A stretch of DNA of 52,033 nucleotides from Ectothiorhodospiraceae bacterium (GCA_020831885.1 JAFIFU010000020.1:1-52033), one strand, 5' to 3'; positions 16,504-25,325 are shown, counted from the first letter of the stretch. Notes: generated by a model from the sequence alone, not told the origin. Program-made: numbers and translations.

Positions 16504-18105
16504 ATGAAGGTGGGGCGCTTCCTTAACGGGATGCTGTTGGTGGCGGTCTGCGCAACGGCACAGGCCGAGATCACTGTGTCCGGCGATACCACGCTGCGGT
16601 ACGAGTACTATCAGGTCAGTGGCGACGAGACCCATGCGCCTTACGCCGAAACCGGCGGGCAGTTCTATCAGGATCTCAATCTGCGCATGACGGGCCAGCC
16701 GGAGGCGGGGCGGTACTGGGAGTTCAATGCCTCCGCGGTGCTCAACCGGTCCGACTACCGCCATCCGGACCGGGGTCTGGTGCCGGAGTGGGTGCACCTG
16801 CGCTATGAGGACGGAACCGCTCCGCTTCCCTATCGCCTGGACATGGGTGATCAGATGGCCCGCCTGACGCCGCTGACGCTGAACCAGCGGATCCAGGCCG
16901 CCCGGGTGGAATTGCAACCGCAACGGGAGGGGCCGGCGGGGGGGCGGCATTCCCTGGTCTGGATCTCCGGGCGGGATCGGAGCGACTGGAACAGCCTTGA
17001 TCCGTCCGCTCCGCCACGGTTTCATGACACCGCTTATCACGGCGCATCCTGGTTGCTGGACGGGGTGGGGCCCGGCCGTTACAGCGTCAACGTCCTGCAC
17101 CAGTCCCCCGGCGATCATTCCCCGGATGCAGCGGACGCCCTGATCGCCAGCCTGGCTGCCGCCTGGGACATCCGCTTTGCCCAGCAGCGCCTGGCGGCGG
17201 AGGCCGAGCTGGCGCAGGTGGACGAACGGCATGACGTTCAGACAGCGTCGGATCAGGGTTTGCGAATCGCCGTCTCCGGCGAAGCGGATCGGGCGCCCCT
17301 GGACTATGGCCTGCGCTATCGTCGCTACGGTGACGGGTTTCGCCCGCTGGGTACCGACGTGATGCCGGACTCGCGCCTCATCGGAATTGACGCCGGCCTG
17401 GCCATCCCTTTGGGCATGCATCTCAGCGGCAGCGTGGAGCGGTACACCGACGCGGTGACCCGACGGCGCCTGGAACTGGATGATTACGGGCTGGTGCTGA
17501 GTGCTCCGGACTCTCTGGGCATGCTGGACTGGATGGACCATGAATGGGCCGTGCGGGTCCGCGATCGTGAGAACCGCAGCGGCAGCATCCGCGACCGGGC
17601 CACGGAGGCACGCTGGACCATTCGGGTCGCCGCGGGCGAGCGGTCCGAGACCCGCATGTCCATGCGCTGGCTTGGAACCGATGACGATACGCCGCTTGAC
17701 CGGGACCGGCGCGAGCGCCGCCTGGCCCTCAGCCATCAGGAACGGTTCATGCTGGGTGGGCTGAACGTGAGTGCGGCTCCCGGAGTGGACTACCGGCAAC
17801 GCACGGGCCATCTACCCATGACCCTGCTGCATCCCACCCTACGTCTGGATGCCGGCGTCCAGGCGCACCGGTTCGGCATGCTGCTGGGTTATCGCACACT
17901 GGAGCGCCGGGACCACCTGCTGGATGTGGACGAATACAGCCTGCGACTGGATTATCGCTATCGCCTGCGCAGCCATGTCTTCGGCCTGGAGTTCGACCAG
18001 CAGTTGCGGGAGCCCGAGGACGGAAACAACACGGAATCCTGGCGGGCGGGGATGTTCTGGCGCTATGAGTTCAGCGGCGCGGGCGGCCTGTCCCTGACAC
18101 ACTAG
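16504..18105 (+). CDS. Predicted outer-membrane beta-barrel protein of unknown function
   Basis: 533 aa with a clear signal peptide (cleavage after AQA, before EITVSGDTTLRYEYYQ). The whole mature protein consists of alternating polar/hydrophobic strands rich in aromatic residues (LRYEYYQV, YGLRYRRYG, FGMLLGYRTLERRDH, RLDYRYRL), typical of an outer-membrane barrel. It ends in SGAGGLSLTH rather than a terminal Phe, which is unusual for BamA substrates, although the last strand FWRYEF lies 12-17 residues inside. An internal stretch, LDMGDQMARLTPLTLNQRI, recalls the G-D...L-T-L-x-x-R motif of some large surface barrels. It starts 1 base after the previous stop. No ligand, pore or transport role can be assigned. 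Confidence 0.6.
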   Translation: MKVGRFLNGMLLVAVCATAQAEITVSGDTTLRYEYYQVSGDETHAPYAETGGQFYQDLNLRMTGQPEAGRYWEFNASAVLNRSDYRHPDRGLVPEWVHLRYEDGTAPLPYRLDMGDQMARLTPLTLNQRIQAARVELQPQREGPAGGRHSLVWISGRDRSDWNSLDPSAPPRFHDTAYHGASWLLDGVGPGRYSVNVLHQSPGDHSPDAADALIASLAAAWDIRFAQQRLAAEAELAQVDERHDVQTASDQGLRIAVSGEADRAPLDYGLRYRRYGDGFRPLGTDVMPDSRLIGIDAGLAIPLGMHLSGSVERYTDAVTRRRLELDDYGLVLSAPDSLGMLDWMDHEWAVRVRDRENRSGSIRDRATEARWTIRVAAGERSETRMSMRWLGTDDDTPLDRDRRERRLALSHQERFMLGGLNVSAAPGVDYRQRTGHLPMTLLHPTLRLDAGVQAHRFGMLLGYRTLERRDHLLDVDEYSLRLDYRYRLRSHVFGLEFDQQLREPEDGNNTESWRAGMFWRYEFSGAGGLSLTH

Positions 18106-18788
18106 TCGCGTCCGGCGGCCCGCCAATAGAGGATGAGCGCGAGCCCGAAGAGCATTCCCCCCAGATGGGCGAAATGGGCCACGTTGGCCATGGCGCCGGT
18201 CATGCCGGCCCAGAGCGTGAACGCGCCGTAAGCCACGACGAAGTACTTGGCCTTCATGGGAATGGGCGGAATCAGCAGCATGATGCGCTGGTTGGGAAAG
18301 CACATGCCGAATCCGAGCAGGATGCCGAATACCCCGCCCGAGGCGCCGACGGTGGGATAGGGCATGCCGGTGCGGGCGGCCTGGGTGGCCACGGCCAGTT
18401 GGATCAGGCCGGCACCGACCACGCAGAACAGGTAGTAGAACAGAAAGCGTGCCGAGCCCCAGCGGTACTCCAGGGCCACGCCGAACATCCACAGGGCGAA
18501 CATGTTCACGAACAGGTGCAGCGTCCCGCCGTGCAGAAACCCGTAGGTGAGTGGTTGCCAGACGCGGAAGCCGTCCAGTTCCACGGGGCCCATGGGCGTA
18601 CGCACCACGTCCGGCATGCCCAGCGGCCACAGGGCGAAGTGCTCGATCAGCGGCAACCGCAATCCGGTTTCCAGGAAAAAGATGGCCACGTTGATGGCCA
18701 GCAACGCCATGATCACCGGCGGGAAGGCCGACGGCGGTCGGAGGGGAGTGTAGCCGGGCGGGGGCGACTGGTAGGCATTGGGTGTCAT
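18102..18788 (-). CDS. Rhomboid family intramembrane serine protease
   Basis: 228 aa with about six transmembrane helices. The catalytic Ser is in GASGGVFGILLGF, the catalytic His in NVAHFAHLGGM and the oxyanion His/Asn in HLFVNMFALWMFG, so it should be active. Rhomboids cleave membrane proteins within the bilayer. ATG 18788 is chosen; a TTG two codons earlier is also possible. No Shine-Dalgarno sequence is visible and a candidate promoter ends only about 10 bases upstream, so translation may be leaderless. It is tail-to-tail with the barrel gene: the two stop codons share the palindrome CTAG. Confidence 0.9.
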   Translation of the reverse strand: MTPNAYQSPPPGYTPLRPPSAFPPVIMALLAINVAIFFLETGLRLPLIEHFALWPLGMPDVVRTPMGPVELDGFRVWQPLTYGFLHGGTLHLFVNMFALWMFGVALEYRWGSARFLFYYLFCVVGAGLIQLAVATQAARTGMPYPTVGASGGVFGILLGFGMCFPNQRIMLLIPPIPMKAKYFVVAYGAFTLWAGMTGAMANVAHFAHLGGMLFGLALILYWRAAGRD

Positions 18789-18797
18789 GATCAACCG

Positions 18798-18826
18798 ACT
18801 TTAGACTAGCTGTCTACCTGAGACAA
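18798..18826 (-). promoter_or_regulatory. Candidate promoter close to the rhomboid start
   Basis: TTGTCT (18821-18826) and TAAAGT (18798-18803) are 17 bases apart on the minus strand, each 4 of 6 to consensus. The predicted transcription start would lie within a few bases of ATG 18788, leaving almost no leader. The small dyad TAGAC/GTCTA at 18802-18816 overlaps the spacer. Confidence 0.3.
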
Positions 18827-18831
18827 CGCGG

Positions 18832-18846
18832 GGAGCGCTTCGCTCC
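18832..18846 (-). terminator. Hairpin after the RND efflux operon
   Basis: GGAGCG/CGCTCC with a 3-base loop starts 5 bases past the stop of the RND pump gene. It is compact and GC-rich but lacks a T-tract. Confidence 0.45.
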
Positions 18847-18850
18847 ACCG

Positions 18851-21800
18851 CTATGCCGCCCGGCCGCGCCACTGGCGCAGCCGCAGCACCCCGTTCTCCA
18901 GCAGCGAATAGGCGGCGGGGATCACCACCAGGGTCAGCAGCATGGACGAAATCATGCCGCTGATGATTGCCACCGCCAGTGGTCCCTGGGTTTCCGCGCC
19001 GGCTCCCAGGCCGATGGCCGCCGGCAACATGGCCAGGATCAGCGTCAGCGAGGTCATCAGGATGGGGCGAAGCCGGACCGGGCAGGCCGCCTGCAGTGCC
19101 TCGTTCACGCTCAGGCCGCGTTTCGCCCGGTATTGGTTGGTCAGATCCACCAGGAGAATACCGTTCTTGGTCACCAGGCCGATCAGCAGGACCAGGCCGA
19201 TCATGGAGAAAATATTCAGTGTGTGGTTGAACAACCACAGGCCCACGATGCCGCCCACCATGGCCAGCGGCAGGGCGGCCAGGATCACCACCGGTTGCAG
19301 GAACGAGTTGAACTGGCTCCCCAGCACCATGTAGGCCAGAATGGTGGCCACCACGAACACGAACAGGATGGATGCGGCGGTGCGTTCGAACTCCTCCGCC
19401 TCTCCCACCAGGTTCAGTGTGTACCCCAGGGGCAGCAGGTCCTCGGCCTCCTCTTCCACCACCCGTACCGCCTCCGCCAGCGGTACGGCCGGGTTGGAAT
19501 AGAACTGGGCCGCATACTGCAGGTTGTACCGGCCGATGACCGCCGGCCCCAGGGTGGGCTGGAATCCCGCCAGATTGTCCAGCCGGATCATGTCCCCGTC
19601 GGGGCCGCGCAGAAAAATGCCGCGGAGATCGTCGGCGGATGTGATGGCGCCGTCCACCGCCTTCAGCCGCACGTCGTAGCGCTCACCATCGCCCGGATCA
19701 TCGTTGTACCGGGCCACATCGATGCCACCGGCCAGTACGTTGACCGCACGTGCCACCTCGAATGTGGAAAGTCCCAGGCTGCGGGCGCGGTCCCGGTCCA
19801 CCCGCAGGGTGTACTCGGGTTGGTCCAGGTCCAGGTCCAGATCCAGGGTGGCGATGCGGTCGTCGTTGCGCAATCGTCGTTCCATCTCCTCCGCCAGACG
19901 GGCCACCTCATCCAGATCGGGGCCGCTGATGTTGAACTGCAGCGGCTCGCCGCGCTGACCGCCGATCAGGGGCACCGCGGTGGCGAAGGCGCGCACACCC
20001 GCCACTTCCGCCAGCCGGCCCTGGACCTGACGGGTGATCTGCTGCTGGCTGAGACGGCGTTCGTCCCGCGGTTCCAGGCGTACGAAGGCGATGCCATCAT
20101 TGACTTGCCCCTGTTGGCCCAGGCCGATGGCGGTGAAAAAGCTGCGCACCCCCTCCTGATCGGCGAGGATGTCCTCCACCACCCGCAGTTTTTCCTCGGT
20201 GTAATGGATGCTGGAACCCAGCGGCGTCTGCAGGATGACCAGGAACTGGCCCTCGTCCTCTTCCGGTGCGAACTCGCCGCCCAGTTGCCCCATCAGGCTG
20301 CCCGCCAGTACCGTGACCACGGCCACCAGGCCCAGCGTGGTCCAGCGGAAGCGCAGGGCCTTCGCCAGCAGCCAGCGGTAGCCGCCCTCCATGGCGCGGA
20401 AGCCGTATTCCAGCACGTTGTACACCCGGCCGTGTTGTTTCGGTACGGAGAGAAAGCGGGAACAGAGCATGGGCGTCAGGGTCAGCGCCACCATGCTGGA
20501 GGCCAGCACGCCCAGGGAGACCACCACGGCGAACGATTCGAAGAAGCGGCCGATGATGCCGCCCATGAACAGGACCGGCAGGAAGATGGCCACCAGCGAC
20601 AGCGTGGTGGCGATGATGGCGAAAAACACTTCATTGGACCCGGTAATGGCACCCTCCACCGGGTCCTCAATGCCTTCCTCCCGATGCCGGAAGATGTTTT
20701 CCAGCACCACGATGGCGTCGTCCACCACCACGCCGATCAGCAGAAGCATGGCCAGCATGGTCAGTGCATTCAGGGTATAGCCGAAGAAGAACACCACGGC
20801 CACGATCGCCGACAGCGAGATCGGGATAGACAGCACCACAATCAGCGTGGAGCGGAGGTTCTTCAGAAACAGCCACAGGACCAGCGCCGAGAACAGGATG
20901 CCCAGCCCGATGGTGGTGTACAGCGATTCCACCATCTCGTGAATGAACACGGACTGATCCGAGGCCACGTGCACCTGGATGCCGGGCGGAAGCTGCGGGC
21001 GGATCTCCTCCTCCAGCCGGCGCTGCACTTCCTCGATGATGGCCACGGTGTTGGTGCCGGCCACCTTGACGATGCCCAGTCCCACGGTGGGCTGGCCGTT
21101 GAAGCGGGCCAGCGAGCGGGGATCCTCCAGCCCGTCCACCACATCGGCCACGTCGCGCAGGCGGATGAGCGCGCCGTTGCGGCTCGCCACCACCATGTCC
21201 TCCAGTTCGTGCGGCGTGTGGTATTCCAGGTCCAGCTTGATCAGCCGCTCGCTGTAGTCACTGACCACGAAGCCGCCCGGGAGCTGGAAGTGTTCCACTT
21301 CGAAGGCGTCGATCAGGTCCTGGACGGTGAGGCCGTAGCTGGTCAGCCGCTCCGGATGGATCTCCACCCGGATGTTGCGCTCCAGCCCGCCGCCGATCTG
21401 GACCTCGCCCACCCCGTCGATGTTCTCCAGCCGGGGGCGGATGACGTTGCGGGCGTAGACGCTGAGCTGCTGCAGCGTGCGATCGCCCTGCACGCTGAGC
21501 CACATGATGGCCTGGGCGCCGGTCTCCACTTTCTGGATGATCGGCGCGTCCGCGTCCGGCGGTAACTGCCGCCGGACCTCATTGACCTTCGCCTGTACCT
21601 CGTTGAAGGCCACATCCACGTCCTTGTTCAGATTGAAGGTCACCACCACCAGGGAGACCCCGGGTGCGGACGTGGACTGGATGTTGTCGATGCCGGGAAC
21701 CGTGTTCACGGCCCGTTCCACCACCGAGGTGACCGAGGCATCGATGATCTCCGGATCGGCGCCGGGTTGGGTCACCACCACGGTGACCACCGGAAAGTCG

Positions 21801-21919
21801 ATGTCCGGGATGCGGTCGGTGCCCACCTGCTGGTAACCGATGATGCCGAACATCACCAGAACGGCGCTGAGCATCACCGCTAGCACGTGGCGGCGGATGG
21901 ATATCTCTGGCAGCGTCAT
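18851..21919 (-). CDS. RND-family efflux pump inner-membrane subunit
   Basis: 1022 aa HAE1/AcrB-type proton-driven exporter. It shows the N-terminal LPEISIRRHVLAVMLSAVLVMFGIIGY helix, two large periplasmic loops and 12 predicted TM helices. The TM4 proton-relay pair Asp-Asp lies near residue 400 (VVVDDAIVVLENI), and the relay Lys is in LIGLVTKNGILLVD of TM10. The segment FAPEEDEGQF after TM7 is typical of the family. It follows the adaptor gene by only 7 bases. No outer-membrane TolC-like gene is in the operon, so a channel encoded elsewhere is presumably used. Substrate (drug, solvent, bile-like compound) cannot be read from sequence. Confidence 0.93.
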   Translation of the reverse strand: MTLPEISIRRHVLAVMLSAVLVMFGIIGYQQVGTDRIPDIDFPVVTVVVTQPGADPEIIDASVTSVVERAVNTVPGIDNIQSTSAPGVSLVVVTFNLNKDVDVAFNEVQAKVNEVRRQLPPDADAPIIQKVETGAQAIMWLSVQGDRTLQQLSVYARNVIRPRLENIDGVGEVQIGGGLERNIRVEIHPERLTSYGLTVQDLIDAFEVEHFQLPGGFVVSDYSERLIKLDLEYHTPHELEDMVVASRNGALIRLRDVADVVDGLEDPRSLARFNGQPTVGLGIVKVAGTNTVAIIEEVQRRLEEEIRPQLPPGIQVHVASDQSVFIHEMVESLYTTIGLGILFSALVLWLFLKNLRSTLIVVLSIPISLSAIVAVVFFFGYTLNALTMLAMLLLIGVVVDDAIVVLENIFRHREEGIEDPVEGAITGSNEVFFAIIATTLSLVAIFLPVLFMGGIIGRFFESFAVVVSLGVLASSMVALTLTPMLCSRFLSVPKQHGRVYNVLEYGFRAMEGGYRWLLAKALRFRWTTLGLVAVVTVLAGSLMGQLGGEFAPEEDEGQFLVILQTPLGSSIHYTEEKLRVVEDILADQEGVRSFFTAIGLGQQGQVNDGIAFVRLEPRDERRLSQQQITRQVQGRLAEVAGVRAFATAVPLIGGQRGEPLQFNISGPDLDEVARLAEEMERRLRNDDRIATLDLDLDLDQPEYTLRVDRDRARSLGLSTFEVARAVNVLAGGIDVARYNDDPGDGERYDVRLKAVDGAITSADDLRGIFLRGPDGDMIRLDNLAGFQPTLGPAVIGRYNLQYAAQFYSNPAVPLAEAVRVVEEEAEDLLPLGYTLNLVGEAEEFERTAASILFVFVVATILAYMVLGSQFNSFLQPVVILAALPLAMVGGIVGLWLFNHTLNIFSMIGLVLLIGLVTKNGILLVDLTNQYRAKRGLSVNEALQAACPVRLRPILMTSLTLILAMLPAAIGLGAGAETQGPLAVAIISGMISSMLLTLVVIPAAYSLLENGVLRLRQWRGRAA

Positions 21920-21926
21920 GCTGGAC

Positions 21927-23000
21927 TTACTCCCTGTTCGTGCGGACTTCCGCGCCGTCGGTCAGGAAGCCGGCGCCCTCCACGGCTATGACCTCGCCGC
22001 CATCCAGGCCTTCGAGGATCTCGATGCGGTCACGCTGGCGGACCCCCACCCGCACCGGCCGGGCGTGGGCGACGCCGTTTTCGATGACGTACACCACCTC
22101 ACCCACCGGACGTTGGATCACCGCCTGATTCGGTACCACGATGCTCTCCCGGCTCGCCAGGACCACGTCGGCATTGACGCTGCCGCCCTGACGCCAGCGA
22201 CCGGGGTTTTCCACGTTCACGATGGCTTCCACGGCCCGGCTCGCGCCCATGAGCGCCGGCCGCAGCTCGTTGATGTGTCCCTCCACCTGGCCGTTGCTGG
22301 ACAGGGGGGCGCGCATGCGGACCGCCTGGCCCACCTCCAGCCGGGCCCCGATGGTTTCCGGAAACGGGAGCCGGACCCGCAACAGGTCCTGGCTCACCAG
22401 TCGGAACAGCGGCTGGCCCGGGGAGCTGTAGTCCCCCACCGAGACCATGCGCTCGTCCACCTCCCCATCCACCGGTGCCGTCACCCGGGTGTTGCGCAGA
22501 TCACGTTCCGCATTGCGTACGGCCACACGGGCACCTTCCAACTGCTCGCGCAGGTTTCGGTATTCGGCCTCGGTGGCGTCGAACATGGCCTGGGTCACGA
22601 AACCGTCTGCCAGCAGCTCACGTTGGCGTTCCAGTTCCCGCCGCTGGGAGCTGATCAGTGCCTCCAGGCGCCGTATGTCCGTGCGGGTCGACGCCAGGGC
22701 CAGTTCATAGGGTTCCGGATCGATCTCCAGCAACAACTGCCCCCGTTCCACCCGGTCGCCCTCGTCCGCGTGTATGGCAACGATGTGCCCGGCCACTTCG
22801 GCGGTCAACGAGGGTGCGGTGCGGGAGCTGATCTGTCCGATGGTCCGCTCCACGACTTCCACGGTGTCGGATTCCGCAGGAACGGTGGTGATCAGGGTGC
22901 GGCGGTCCGGCGCGGGCGCCGTCTCGCCGCCATTGTCACCGCAGGCGGCCAGCAGCAGCGGCAGGATCAGGGCGAGGGTGAGTCGGAAGCATGTACGCAT
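21927..23000 (-). CDS. RND efflux periplasmic adaptor lipoprotein
   Basis: 357 aa membrane-fusion protein. A lipoprotein signal ends in L-A-A-C, followed by DNGGE. It shows the split biotinyl-lipoyl domain (VAGHIVAIHADEGDRVERGQLLLEID and later NTRVTAPVDGEVDERMVSVGDYSSPG), an alpha-hairpin coiled coil between them and the C-terminal beta-barrel. It joins the RND pump to an outer-membrane channel. A second ATG 5 codons upstream (23015) is also possible. The one at 23000 places the Arg directly after Met in the signal peptide. Confidence 0.92.
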   Translation of the reverse strand: MRTCFRLTLALILPLLLAACGDNGGETAPAPDRRTLITTVPAESDTVEVVERTIGQISSRTAPSLTAEVAGHIVAIHADEGDRVERGQLLLEIDPEPYELALASTRTDIRRLEALISSQRRELERQRELLADGFVTQAMFDATEAEYRNLREQLEGARVAVRNAERDLRNTRVTAPVDGEVDERMVSVGDYSSPGQPLFRLVSQDLLRVRLPFPETIGARLEVGQAVRMRAPLSSNGQVEGHINELRPALMGASRAVEAIVNVENPGRWRQGGSVNADVVLASRESIVVPNQAVIQRPVGEVVYVIENGVAHARPVRVGVRQRDRIEILEGLDGGEVIAVEGAGFLTDGAEVRTNRE

Positions 23001-23034
23001 GGTGCTTGATCCCATCCTTGAGAATTCTCCGGGT

Positions 23035-23694
23035 TCAGCGGGTCAGATGTCGTTGAGCGTCATGGCCGTTGTCCACCGCCGGCGTGATCAGGTGCATCAG
23101 CGAGCGGATAAAGGCTTCCGGCTCCACCGGGTTTCCGTCCTGGCCCAGCTCGGCAAGGATGCCCTGTAACTGGAAGAACATGAAGTTCGCTCCGATGATG
23201 GCCAGTGTCAGCGCCAGCGGATCGGTTTCCGTCGGCAGCTCGCCGTCCGCCTTGAGTTGCTCCAGCAAGTGGAGCAGGTTTTTCAGGCTGTCCGAGACCA
23301 CTTGCTCCGCGGTGCGCCGCTGGGCGGTCCGCTGGGGCGTGATCAACTGCCGCAGAAACAGGTAAACGCAGTGCGGATCGCCGAGTTGCTCCTGCAAGTC
23401 CAGCAGTGCGAAGCGGGCGATCCGGTCCCGTACGCTGTGGCGGGTGTCCCGGAGCACCTCCAGTTTGGTGATCAGCTTCTCCGCGGTGTCGTGGAGGTTG
23501 GCCTCGTACAGGTTTGCCTTGTTGCCGAAGTGGTGGAAGACGTTGGCCTTGCTGACACGAGCCTTTTCCGCGATATCACGGATCGAAACGCCGTCATAGC
23601 CGCGTTCGGCAAACAGGATCTTGGACGCCTCCAGAATGCGCCGGGCCGCCTCGGTGCGCGGCTCCGCGGACTGGGTAGAGCTTTGCTGCTGCAT
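23035..23694 (-). CDS. TetR-family repressor of the RND operon
   Basis: 219 aa. The N-terminal HTH (about 18-64) has the usual RRILEASKILFAERGYDGVSIRDIAEKARVSKANVFHHFGNKANLY layout in pieces. The C-terminal ligand-binding helices show no assignable ligand. It is the first gene of a three-gene unit, 34 bases ahead of the adaptor, and so would repress itself together with the pump. The divergent neighbour is a VOC/GNAT pair. The role as local repressor is inferred from position and is common for this arrangement. Confidence 0.88.
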   Translation of the reverse strand: MQQQSSTQSAEPRTEAARRILEASKILFAERGYDGVSIRDIAEKARVSKANVFHHFGNKANLYEANLHDTAEKLITKLEVLRDTRHSVRDRIARFALLDLQEQLGDPHCVYLFLRQLITPQRTAQRRTAEQVVSDSLKNLLHLLEQLKADGELPTETDPLALTLAIIGANFMFFQLQGILAELGQDGNPVEPEAFIRSLMHLITPAVDNGHDAQRHLTR

Positions 23695-23711
23695 GGATCG
23701 GGGACTCCGAC

Positions 23712-23748
23712 TGATCGACCGGTCAGGATGTGGGGAATGTACCGGTCA
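23712..23748. promoter_or_regulatory. Candidate TetR operator region, two ACCGGTCA sites
   Basis: ACCGGTCA occurs at 23718-23725 and again at 23741-23748, 23 bases apart in the same orientation. The first lies in an imperfect 14-bp dyad, TGATCGACCGGTCA (23712-23725). This lies just upstream of tetR and about 90 bases ahead of the divergent VOC gene, the expected place for an autoregulatory operator. Confidence 0.45.
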
Positions 23749-23834
23749 CAAGCCTTCGGCGCAAGCCTCCGCTCGACCTTGTGGGCATGCTCTGGCAGCA
23801 TTCGGGATCAGGCTCCGTATCGGAGGAGGCTGCC

Positions 23835-24263
23835 ATGCGACCGCGTTTTCATCTGGCCTTCCCGGTCAATGATCTGGAAGCCGCCCGCCGGTTTTATCAG
23901 GATGTTCTCGGCTGCACGCCGGGACGCACCAGCGAGCGCTGGATCGACTTCGATTTCCGGGGACATCAGATCACGGCGCACCTGGTGGACCGGCATGTCA
24001 GCGAACCCACCAATCCGGTGGACGGCAAGCAGGTGCCGGTGCGGCATTTCGGGCTGATTCTGCCCTGGGACGAATGGGAAGACCTGGTGGAACGTCTGCG
24101 CGCCGCCGGCACGCGCTTTCTGATCGAGCCCGGTATCCGTTTCCAGGGCGCGGTGGGGGAGCAGGCCACCTGTTTCCTCACCGATCCGAGTGGCAACGCC
24201 CTGGAGTTCAAGGCATTCCGTGACGACAGTGCGGTGTTCGAAACCGCACGGGCGGAAGGGTGA
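23835..24263 (+). CDS. VOC (glyoxalase/bleomycin-resistance) superfamily protein
   Basis: 142 aa, two beta-alpha-beta-beta-beta modules. The start has the classic [23 protein letters not shown], and the second half ends in [15 protein letters not shown], carrying the metal Glu. A His in the first module (FHLAF) and His in VRHFGLIL could complete a metal site. This matches the dioxygenase/glyoxalase-like group without a fixed substrate. GGAGGAGG precedes ATG 23835. Its stop overlaps the start of the GNAT gene (TGATG), so the two are co-translated. Confidence 0.85.
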   Translation: MRPRFHLAFPVNDLEAARRFYQDVLGCTPGRTSERWIDFDFRGHQITAHLVDRHVSEPTNPVDGKQVPVRHFGLILPWDEWEDLVERLRAAGTRFLIEPGIRFQGAVGEQATCFLTDPSGNALEFKAFRDDSAVFETARAEG

Positions 24264-24856
24264 TGGAAACCGTCTCATTGGAACGGCTGGTCGGTGACCA
24301 GATGAATCCCCATCTGGAGGAGTTGGCCGCCTTGCGCATCGAGGTGTTCCGGGAGTTTCCCTACCTGTATGACGGCGATATGGACTACGAGCGCGGTTAC
24401 CTGGCCACGTACGCGCGCTCGTCACGCGGCCTCTGCGTTCTGGCCCGGGACGGGGACACCGTGGTGGGGGCGGCCACGGGCATCCCGCTGGAGGACGAGA
24501 CCGCGGAGTTCATTCTGCCGCTGCAGGCTGAAGGCCTGGATGTGCCCGGCACCTTCTACCTGGGTGAGTCGGTGTTGCGGCGCAGCTACCGTGGGCAGGG
24601 TGTCGGCGCCGCATTCATGCGCGAGCGCGAAGCCTATGCCCGGGAACTGGGATTCTCGCGACTCATGTTCTGTGCCGTCCAGCGCCCGGATGATCACCCG
24701 CGCCGGCCTCCGGATTATCGACCCCTGGACGATTTCTGGAAAAGTCGCGGGTTCAGCCGCCATCCCCGTTTGCGCACCTGGTACCGCTGGCGGGATCTGG
24801 ACGATGTGGAGGAAACCCTCAAGCCCATGGCATTCTGGTTCAAGTCACTGGCGTGA
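24263..24856 (+). CDS. GNAT-family N-acetyltransferase
   Basis: 197 aa. The acetyl-CoA loop RRSYRGQGVGAAFMRERE is canonical (R-x-x-G-x-G/A). The preceding beta-4 strand is FYLGESVL. The N-terminal part has LAALRIEVFREFPYLYDGD, seen in a group of acetyltransferases acting on small amines, but no acceptor can be assigned. The C-terminus is extended with an aromatic-rich tail (TWYRWRDLDD). It overlaps the VOC gene by one base and is convergent, 9 bases away, with the small membrane protein gene. Confidence 0.85.
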   Translation: METVSLERLVGDQMNPHLEELAALRIEVFREFPYLYDGDMDYERGYLATYARSSRGLCVLARDGDTVVGAATGIPLEDETAEFILPLQAEGLDVPGTFYLGESVLRRSYRGQGVGAAFMREREAYARELGFSRLMFCAVQRPDDHPRRPPDYRPLDDFWKSRGFSRHPRLRTWYRWRDLDDVEETLKPMAFWFKSLA

Positions 24857-24865
24857 CCACGTGAG

Positions 24866-25204
24866 TCAGAGCCCGGCAAGCAACAGCAGGAAGGCCACCA
24901 CACCGGTGACAGCGTGCAGCAACACCAGGGGCAGGATGGGGGCTTCCCCCCGATCCCGTACCAGCCAGGCGAAGCCACCGCCGATCAGGGCCAGGATGAA
25001 CAGAAAGAGCGCACTGTTGAACCAGAGGTTCTCGGGCCCGGTGAGAATCCGATGGAGCAGCAGTCCCACCCCGGTGAGCACCAGCAGCCCGTGGGCGGCA
25101 CCCGGGACGGGGTGGGCCCGACCGCGCCGGTGGCCGAGCAGGTAGGTTGTACCGCCCAGGAACATGGCGGCCAGGAAGACAAGGACGATCAGGATGTCCG
25201 GCAT
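24866..25204 (-). CDS. Small multi-helix membrane protein of unknown function
   Basis: 112 aa with four predicted TM helices (about 3-22, 39-51, 62-81 and 91-110) and short Arg-rich loops (GHRRGRAH, RDRGE) that favour cytoplasmic placement. Two His, one in LLHRILTG and one near the C-terminus in LLHAVTG, might bind a cofactor, but spacing does not match a known cytochrome. The ATG at 25204 follows GGGAAACCCC. A longer frame extends upstream but is Arg/Pro-rich. I recognise no family. Confidence 0.6.
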   Translation of the reverse strand: MPDILIVLVFLAAMFLGGTTYLLGHRRGRAHPVPGAAHGLLVLTGVGLLLHRILTGPENLWFNSALFLFILALIGGGFAWLVRDRGEAPILPLVLLHAVTGVVAFLLLLAGL

Positions 25205-25325
25205 GGGGTTTCCCGTTCAGGCTGCTGCAGCGGAGCCTACACAGCCGAATGCCGCGGGACAAGGACGGGGATCGTTTTCGACGTTGTGCTGTCTGATAGC
25301 TATCCGGGGCCAGGGGGGGCAACCC

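Noticed and set aside
19133-21565. 810-codon plus-strand open frame antisense to the RND pump
   Set aside because: Its His/Gln/Gly-rich composition is what reverse-reading a GC-rich membrane protein gives; no family features.
24840-25322. Longer minus-strand frame covering the small membrane protein in another phase
   Set aside because: Arg/Pro/Ser-rich and without hydrophobic helices; the 112-residue frame has four clean TM segments.
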